The position numbers and the translations under genes were made by a program. Positions 58,691 to 64,000 of a stretch of 64,000 nt of DNA are shown piece after piece; position 1 is the stretch's first letter, and each line of letters begins with the position of its first letter. Origin of the DNA: CAMLIZ01 sp040758375 (GTDB taxonomy: Bacteria > Pseudomonadota > Gammaproteobacteria > Burkholderiales > Burkholderiaceae_C); contig JBFLWE010000006.1 in the NCBI GenBank assembly GCA_040758375.1, positions 1-64,000 of the forward strand, given 5' to 3'. The notes under the pieces were generated by a model. The model ran no database searches. It had not been told where the DNA came from and saw nothing but the letters and a program-made list of their open reading frames with translations.

Positions 58691-59503
58691 CACCGCCAGC
58701 GGCTGCTGCGCGTGCGCGTGCAGCAGCGGGTGCAGCCGTACCACCTCGCCCACCATGATCAGCGCCGGCGAGCGCACCGCTTCGCTGGCGGCCAGCGCGG
58801 GCAAGCCGACGAGCGTGCCGCAGAGCGTACGCTGTTCCGGCAGCGTGGCGCGCTCGATGATCGCGGCCGGCGTCAGCGGGCTCAGGCCATGATCGACCAG
58901 GCGCTCGCTGAGCACCGGCAGCGCGGCCAGGCCCATGTAGATCACCAGCGTCTGGCGCGGCCGCGCGAGCGTGGGCCAGTCGAGGTCGAAGCCGTCTTCG
59001 CAGCCCTCGCGCAAGTGGCCGGTGACCCACACCACGCGGGCCGCGTGGTCGCGGTGCGTGAGCGGGATGCCGGCGCTGGCGGCGGCGCCCTGCGCGGCGC
59101 TGATGCCGGGAATCACCTCGAAGGCAATGCCGGCGTGTGCCAGTGCCTCGGCCTCTTCGCCGCCGCGGCCAAAGACATACGGATCGCCGCCCTTGAGCCG
59201 CACCACGCGCCGCCCGGCGCGCGCGAAGTCGAGCATCAGCTCGATGATGCCCTCCTGCGGCAGGCTGTGATGCGAGCTGCGCTTGCCCACGTAGATGCAT
59301 TGCGCATCGGGCGCCACCATCGCCAGCACCTGCGGCGACACCAGGTTGTCGTACAGCACCAGCTGCGCTTCGGCCAGCACGCGCGCGGCCTTGAGCGTCA
59401 GCAGCTCCGGATCGCCCGGCCCTGCACCTACGAGGATGACCTGCGCCGGCGCCGCCGGCTTGTCCAGCGGGCCGAAGTGGCGCGTCGCAGACACATTGCC
59501 CAT
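58682..59503 (-). CDS. nirE: uroporphyrinogen-III C-methyltransferase (NirE type)
   Basis: 273 residues. SUMT motifs VILVGAGPGDPELLTLKAAR, YVGKRSSHHSLPQEGI, RLKGGDPYVFGRGGEEAEAL and VIPGISAAQGAAASAGIPLTH (position by position typical). It makes precorrin-2. As it stands alone (no CysG fusion) and is divergent from nirS, it most likely serves heme d1 synthesis, but siroheme or cobalamin use is not excluded. Confidence 0.9.
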   Translation of the reverse strand: MGNVSATRHFGPLDKPAAPAQVILVGAGPGDPELLTLKAARVLAEAQLVLYDNLVSPQVLAMVAPDAQCIYVGKRSSHHSLPQEGIIELMLDFARAGRRVVRLKGGDPYVFGRGGEEAEALAHAGIAFEVIPGISAAQGAAASAGIPLTHRDHAARVVWVTGHLREGCEDGFDLDWPTLARPRQTLVIYMGLAALPVLSERLVDHGLSPLTPAAIIERATLPEQRTLCGTLVGLPALAASEAVRSPALIMVGEVVRLHPLLHAHAQQPLAVSG

Positions 59504-59550
59504 GCGCTTCTCCTTGAAGATGCATTCTGCGGAGCGCTTTTCTCAAGGGG

Positions 59551-59564
59551 TTGAAATAGATCAA
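59551..59564 (+). promoter_or_regulatory. FNR/DNR-type box upstream of nirS
   Basis: TTGAAATAGATCAA is one base off TTGAT-N4-ATCAA. It lies 57 bases before the nirS start in the nirE-nirS intergenic region and should bind an FNR or DNR/NNR protein for low-oxygen or nitric-oxide induction, perhaps for both directions. Confidence 0.75.
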
Positions 59565-59620
59565 GCTCCGAGCAGCCGCGCGCGGCAACCATGTCCGCAG
59601 TTTCAACGGAAGGAGTGGAA

Positions 59621-61354
59621 ATGCCCGCCCTGCACCCGGCCCGCTTGTGGGCCTTGCTCGCCCTGGCACTCGGGGTGAGCGCGCAAGCGCAACAACCCGC
59701 CCAGAAGGACGCCCAACACACCACGCAGCCGGAGATCAGCTACCAGGCCGGCGGCTCGCCGCTGGCGGCGGAGCCGATGTACCAGAGCGCCAACCCGAAG
59801 GCGCCGCCGATGACGCAGGCCGAGTTCGACTACGGCCGCAAGGTGTACTTCGAGCGCTGCGCGGGCTGCCACGGCGTGTTGCGCAAGGGCGCCACCGGCA
59901 AGCCGCTCACGCCCGACATCACGCTCGCCAAGGGCACCGACTATCTCAAGGTCTTCATCGCCTACGGCTCGCCCGCCGGCATGCCGAACTGGCAGACCTC
60001 GGGCGAGATGGACGAGAAGACCGTGGACGTGATGGCCCGCTACATCCAGCAGGACCCTCCGACCCCGCCCGAATTCGGCATGGAGCAGATGAAGGCCACG
60101 TGGAAGGTCATCGTCCCGCCCGAGCAGCGGCCGAAGAAGAAGATGAACAACTACAACATCGAGAACATCTTCTCGACCACGCTGCGCGACACCGGTGAGG
60201 TGGCGCTGATCGACGGCGACACCAAGCAGATCATCAACATCGTCAAGACCGGCTACGCGGTGCACATCTCGCGCCTGTCGGCGTCGGGGCGCTACCTGTT
60301 CGTGATCGGACGTGACGCCAAGATCAACATGATCGACCTGTGGATGCCCAAGCCCGACAACGTGGCCGAGATCCGCATCGGCCTGGAGGCCCGCTCGGTC
60401 GATACCTCCAAGTACAAGGGCTACGAGGACAAGTTCGCCATTGCCGGCAGCTACTGGCCGCCGCAGTACACGATCATGAAGGGCGACACGCTGGAGCCGC
60501 TGAAGATCGTGGCCACCCGCGGCATGACCGTGGGCAAGCAGGAATACCACCCCGAGCCGCGTGTGGCCTCGATCGTGGCCTCGCACTTCAAGCCCGAGTT
60601 CGTGGTCAACGTCAAGGAGACCGGCAAGACGCTGATGGTCGACTACTCGAACATCGACGCGCTCAAGGTCACCGAGATCGGCTCCGCGCCCTTCCTGCAT
60701 GACGGCGGCTGGGACTCGAGCAAGCGCTACTTCATGGTGGCCGCCAACCAGAGCAACAAGATCGCCGCCATCGACGCCAAGGAAGGCAAGCTGGCCGCCA
60801 TCACCGAAGTGGGCAAGATCCCGCACCCGGGCCGCGGCGCCAACTTCGTGCATCCGAAGTTCGGGCCGGTGTGGGCCACGGGGCACCTGGGCGACGAGAC
60901 CATCGCCTTGATCGGCACCGACCCGAAGAAGAACAAGGCCAATGCCTTCAAGGTGGTGCAGACGCTCAAGGGCCAGGGCGGCGGCTCGCTGTTCCTCAAG
61001 AGCCACCCGAAGAGCCAGCGCCTGTACGTGGACACGCCGCTCAATCCCGACCCGAAGATCTCGCAGACGCTGGCGGTGTTCGACATCAAGGCGCTGGACA
61101 AGGGCTTCACCGTGCTGCCCATTGCCGAATGGGCCGGCATCAAGGACGGCGGCGCGATGCGCGTGGTGCAGCCCGAATACAACAAGGCGGGCGACGAGGT
61201 GTGGGTGTCGGTGTGGTCGGCCAAGGACAAGCAAAGCGCCATCGTCGTCATCGACGACAAGACGCTGAAGCTCAAGACCGTGATCAAGGACCCGCGCCTG
61301 ATCACGCCGACCGGCCACTTCAACGTCTACAACACCCAGCACGACGTGTATTAG
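59621..61354 (+). CDS. nirS: cytochrome cd1 nitrite reductase
   Basis: 577 residues with a signal peptide (LWALLALALGVSAQAQ). Heme c site CAGCHG (80-85), then the eight-bladed d1 domain with NYNIENIFSTTLRDTGEVAL, GYAVHISRLSASGRYLFVIG and HNP-type conserved histidines (SHFKPEF, HPGRGANF). Reduces nitrite to nitric oxide in the periplasm. The start follows AAGGAG; an upstream ATG at 59591 is less likely. Confidence 0.97.
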   Translation: MPALHPARLWALLALALGVSAQAQQPAQKDAQHTTQPEISYQAGGSPLAAEPMYQSANPKAPPMTQAEFDYGRKVYFERCAGCHGVLRKGATGKPLTPDITLAKGTDYLKVFIAYGSPAGMPNWQTSGEMDEKTVDVMARYIQQDPPTPPEFGMEQMKATWKVIVPPEQRPKKKMNNYNIENIFSTTLRDTGEVALIDGDTKQIINIVKTGYAVHISRLSASGRYLFVIGRDAKINMIDLWMPKPDNVAEIRIGLEARSVDTSKYKGYEDKFAIAGSYWPPQYTIMKGDTLEPLKIVATRGMTVGKQEYHPEPRVASIVASHFKPEFVVNVKETGKTLMVDYSNIDALKVTEIGSAPFLHDGGWDSSKRYFMVAANQSNKIAAIDAKEGKLAAITEVGKIPHPGRGANFVHPKFGPVWATGHLGDETIALIGTDPKKNKANAFKVVQTLKGQGGGSLFLKSHPKSQRLYVDTPLNPDPKISQTLAVFDIKALDKGFTVLPIAEWAGIKDGGAMRVVQPEYNKAGDEVWVSVWSAKDKQSAIVVIDDKTLKLKTVIKDPRLITPTGHFNVYNTQHDVY

Positions 61355-61369
61355 ATGGACCACCCCCGG

Positions 61370-61399
61370 AGCGCCTTCGGCGCTTCCCCCTCAAGGGGG
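61370..61399. repeat. double G/C hairpin after nirS
   Basis: AGCGCC-TTC-GGCGCT (61370-61384) followed at once by CCCCC-TCAA-GGGGG (61386-61399). Same dispersed type as 37523-37545. It may end or stabilise the nirS transcript. Confidence 0.6.
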
Positions 61400-61474
61400 C
61401 GCCGCCAGCGGACCGGCGCAGCCGGATCCGCGGCGGCTGCTGGGCTGCGGCCGCTGAACGCGGCGCACAAGGTC

Positions 61475-61819
61475 GTGCGAGGTTCCGTTCTTCTTGGTGC
61501 GGTGCTGGCAGCGCCGGCCCTCGCGGCGGATGGCGGGGCCGGTGTGCCGGCGCCTGAGCGCCAGCAGGTGCTGGTGCGCATGGTGCGGCAGGACTGCGGT
61601 TCCTGCCATGGCATGCGGCTCACCGGGGGGCTGGGGCCGGCGCTCACCGTGGAGCGCATGCGCGAGTGGCCGCTCGAGTCGCTGGTGGCCACGGTGCTGC
61701 ACGGCCGGCCCGGCACGCCGATGCCGGGCTGGCGCAGCCTGATCGACGAGCACGATGCGTTGTGGATCGCGCAGCAGTTGAAGGCCGGGTTCCCGGCCGA
61801 ACCGGGGGCGCGGCCATGA
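61475..61819 (+). CDS. nirC: c-type cytochrome (NirC-like)
   Basis: About 114 residues from the GTG at 61475, which begins a signal peptide (VRGSVLLGAVLAAPALAA). Heme site CGSCHG and distal Met in GTPMPGW. A monoheme cytochrome between nirS and nirF fits NirC, an electron carrier or d1 assembly protein. An ATG at 61355 would read through the hairpin repeat and is disfavoured. ATGA overlap with nirF. Confidence 0.8.
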   Translation: MRGSVLLGAVLAAPALAADGGAGVPAPERQQVLVRMVRQDCGSCHGMRLTGGLGPALTVERMREWPLESLVATVLHGRPGTPMPGWRSLIDEHDALWIAQQLKAGFPAEPGARP

Positions 61820-63012
61820 GGTCGCGCGCCCGTTTCCTTCTCCTTGCCTTCGTGGCCGCGCTGCTCGCGGGCTGCGCGGCCACGCCTTTGCCGCCGGTGG
61901 GCACCGGCGACCTGGGCCTGGTGGTGGGCCGCGCCGACGGCACGCTCACTGTCGTGAACAACAGCCGCATGCAGGCGCTGGGCCAGGTGCAGGGCCTGGG
62001 CGACCTGTCGCATGCGTCGATCGTGTATGCGCGCGATGGCGCGCAGGCCTATGTGTTCGGCCGCGATGGCGCACTGACCAAGGTGAACCTGCTCACGCGC
62101 CGCATCGAGGCGCGCGTGCAGCAGGCGGGCAACAGCATCGGCGGCGCCATCTCGCAGGACGGCACGCTGGTGGCCGCGCAAAACTACGTGCCCGGCGGCA
62201 TCAAGGTGTTCGATGCGCAGACGCTGGCGCTGGTGGCCGACATACCCGCCACCTACGAGGGCGCCGACGGCAAGCCCGCGGTGTCGCGCGTGGTGGGCCT
62301 GGCCGACCTGCCGGGCCGGCGCTTCATCTATTCGCTGTTCGACGCCGGCCAGATCTGGATCGCCGATTTGTCCGCGCCGGGCACGCCCAAGCTGACCAGG
62401 TTCGAGAACGTGGGCCGCCAGCCCTATGACGCGCTGGTCACGCCCAACGGCCGCCACTACATCGCGGGCCTGTTCGGCGAAGACGGGCTGGCGGTGATCG
62501 ACCTGTGGGAAGCGCAGCCGCGGGCGCGCAAGGTGCTCGCCGGCTACGGCCGCGGCCAGCAGCCGCTGCCGGTGTACAAGATGCCGCACCTGCGCGGCTG
62601 GGCCATCGCCGGCCGCCACGCCTGGCTGCCGGCAATCGGCCGCCACGAAGTGCTCGTGGTCGACACCGAGACCTGGGCCGAGGTGGCGCGCGTGCCGGTG
62701 GCCGGCCAGCCGGTGTTCGTGATGGCGCAGCCCGACGGGCGCCAGGTATGGGTGAACTTCGCGCTGCCCCACTACCACCAAGTGCAGGTGATCGACACGC
62801 AGGCGCGCCGCGTGGTCGCCAGCCTGGAGCCGGGCGCCGCCGTGCTGCACATGGAGTTCACGCCGCGCGGCGACGCGGTGTGGATCTCTTCGCGCGACGC
62901 CAACCGCGTGTCGGTGCTGGACACGGCGAGCTTCCGCACGCTGGCCACCTTGCCGGTGGCGGCGCCCAGCGGCATCTTCTTCACCAGCCGCGCGGCCCGG
63001 ATGGGGTTGTGA
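61816..63012 (+). CDS. nirF: heme d1 biosynthesis protein NirF
   Basis: 398 residues; lipoprotein signal with LLAGCAAT. A beta-propeller related to the d1 domain (GLVVGRADGTLTVVNNSRMQ, DAYVFGRDGA-like blade, PVYKMPHLRGWAIAGRHAWL). It acts in the periplasm on dihydro-heme d1. Stop overlaps the next start. Confidence 0.94.
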   Translation: MRSRARFLLLAFVAALLAGCAATPLPPVGTGDLGLVVGRADGTLTVVNNSRMQALGQVQGLGDLSHASIVYARDGAQAYVFGRDGALTKVNLLTRRIEARVQQAGNSIGGAISQDGTLVAAQNYVPGGIKVFDAQTLALVADIPATYEGADGKPAVSRVVGLADLPGRRFIYSLFDAGQIWIADLSAPGTPKLTRFENVGRQPYDALVTPNGRHYIAGLFGEDGLAVIDLWEAQPRARKVLAGYGRGQQPLPVYKMPHLRGWAIAGRHAWLPAIGRHEVLVVDTETWAEVARVPVAGQPVFVMAQPDGRQVWVNFALPHYHQVQVIDTQARRVVASLEPGAAVLHMEFTPRGDAVWISSRDANRVSVLDTASFRTLATLPVAAPSGIFFTSRAARMGL

Positions 63013-63983
63013 TGATCGCGCCCACCGAGCGGCATGCCCTGTTCAACCGCTGGCAGCGCGGCTTTCCGCTGGTGGCGCGGCCTTTCGAGGCCTTGGGGCA
63101 CGGCTGCGGCCTGGGCGGCGACGAGGTGCTGCAGGCCTTGCGCGAAGGGCTGGCGCAAGGCGAGATCAGCCGCGTGGGTGCCGTGTTCGGCGTGGGCGCG
63201 GGCGGCGCGGGCCTGTTGTGCGCGATGCAGGTGCCCGCCGGGCGCATGGACGAGGTGGCAGCTTGCGTCAACGGCGAGCCGGCGGTGAACCACAACTATG
63301 CGCGCGAGCATGCCTGGAACCTGTGGTTCGTGGTGACGGCGCGCGACCGCGCGAGCGTGCAGGCCTGCGTGAGCCGCATCGAGGCCGCCACCGGCCTGGT
63401 GGCGATGCGCCTGCCGATGCGGCGCGCCTACCGCATCGACCTGGGGTTCGATCTCTTTCAGCGCGCGGGTGCGATGCCCGGCATGCGGCCCGCCGAACCG
63501 GTGGAGCCCGAGCTGCGCCCGCTGGCCGCGCGCCTGGAGGCCGGCGTGCCGCTGGTCGAGCGGCCTTGGGCGCTGCTCGGGGCGCCGCTGGGCATGCCGG
63601 AAGACCGGGTGCTGCAGGCGCTGCAAGCCTGGTGCGCGCGCGGCACGGTGCGCCGCATGGGCGTGGTGCTGCGGCACCACGAGTTCGGCATTGCCGCCAA
63701 TGCGATGACGGTGTTCTCGCTGCCCGCAGAGCAGGTCGATGCTGCAGGCGAGCGGCTGGCCCGGCAGCCGGGCGTCACGCTGTGCTACCGGCGCGAGCCG
63801 GCGCCCGGCTGGCCTTATGCGCTGTACTGCATGGTGCATGGCCGCGAGCGACAGGCCGTGCGCCGCGTGATCGCCGAGGCCGTGACGGGCGCCGGCCTCG
63901 GGGCGTGCGAGCACCAGGTGCTGTTCAGCACGCGGCGCTTCAAGCAGACCGGCAGCCGCTATTTCGCGGACAGCATGCAATGA
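63012..63983 (+). CDS. nirDL: siroheme decarboxylase, fused NirD-NirL
   Basis: 323 residues containing two Lrp/AsnC-like halves: LFNRWQRGFPLVARPFEALG ... ISRVGAVFG in the first and LAARLEAGVPLVERPWALLG ... VRRMGVVLRHHEFGIAANAM in the second. The fused form NirDL decarboxylates siroheme to didecarboxysiroheme. ATGA overlap with the next gene. Confidence 0.92.
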   Translation: MIAPTERHALFNRWQRGFPLVARPFEALGHGCGLGGDEVLQALREGLAQGEISRVGAVFGVGAGGAGLLCAMQVPAGRMDEVAACVNGEPAVNHNYAREHAWNLWFVVTARDRASVQACVSRIEAATGLVAMRLPMRRAYRIDLGFDLFQRAGAMPGMRPAEPVEPELRPLAARLEAGVPLVERPWALLGAPLGMPEDRVLQALQAWCARGTVRRMGVVLRHHEFGIAANAMTVFSLPAEQVDAAGERLARQPGVTLCYRREPAPGWPYALYCMVHGRERQAVRRVIAEAVTGAGLGACEHQVLFSTRRFKQTGSRYFADSMQ

Positions 63984-64000
63984 GCATCGACGCCACCGAT
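63980..64000 (+). CDS. start of next nir gene (probably nirG/H-type), cut by window
   Basis: ATGA overlap with nirDL starts a frame reading MSIDATD. The position and wording fit another siroheme decarboxylase subunit (NirG or NirH), but only seven codons are visible. Confidence 0.4.

Noticed and set aside
61355..61474. Longer N-terminus for the NirC-like cytochrome from the ATG at 61355
   Set aside because: It would translate the double G/C hairpin repeat and place the signal peptide about 40 residues inside the protein.

Overview
The window is high-GC DNA whose gene content and order fit a denitrifying betaproteobacterium of the order Burkholderiales (Rubrivivax/Ideonella/Leptothrix-like). 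The evidence is the order pilB-pilC-pilD-coaE-zapD-yacG, the rplU-rpmA-obg-proB block, a paaK-paaABCDE aerobic phenylacetate operon with a TetR regulator, a nirS/nirF/nirDL nitrite reductase and heme d1 cluster, and G/C-rich intergenic hairpin repeats. The species assignment is inference from content only.

Left edge (1-4.3 kb): the end of a beta-helix protein, an ATP-dependent DNA ligase, and a DoxX-GST pair divergent from a LysR regulator. Accessory island (4.28-25.14 kb): a region bounded by two perfect 42-base direct repeats (4280-4321 and 25103-25144). It carries an orphan GIY-YIG-like gene, a PsiF-like remnant, a peptide biosynthesis operon on the minus strand (21614 down to 6439), a frameshifted GGDEF gene, an IS66/SRAP chimera and an IS110-family insertion sequence.

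The island operon looks like an unusual RiPP system. A 61-residue precursor at 21429-21614 has a double-glycine leader and two SxxSxxC motifs. A rho-independent terminator follows it, then a class III lanthionine synthetase (lyase-kinase-cyclase), a C39-peptidase ABC exporter, a MacA-like adaptor, a MacB-like transporter, a TolC/NodT-type outer membrane lipoprotein, a protein with HlyC-acyltransferase-like halves, a SelO-like pseudokinase and an M16 zinc peptidase. Six of the seven junctions downstream of the synthetase start are ATGA stop/start overlaps, so the genes are almost certainly co-transcribed. The likely flow is synthesis, dehydration and labionin/lanthionine formation, possible further tailoring, leader cleavage after GG, and export across both membranes. 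The class III chemistry, double-glycine export and microcin-like tailoring pair form the most interesting candidate system here.

Core region (25.2-64 kb): phenylacetate degradation (paaK, paaABCDE, paaR, a Liv-type binding protein, paaZ); DAHP synthase; the yacG-zapD-coaE-pilDCB block; tRNA-Pro(CGG); ispB; rplU-rpmA-obg-proB; rppH; proS with a lytic transglycosylase; ubiX-grxD; an outer-membrane protein; prmC-prfA-hemA; a small membrane protein with queE-queD-bioA-bioD-bioF; and finally nirE divergent from nirS-nirC-nirF-nirDL, with the next gene cut by the window edge. An FNR/DNR-type box lies upstream of nirS. These core genes look intact and conventional; points worth checking are the QueD-family protein without the catalytic cysteine, the structured rplU leader, and two copies of a palindromic repeat near the paa genes.
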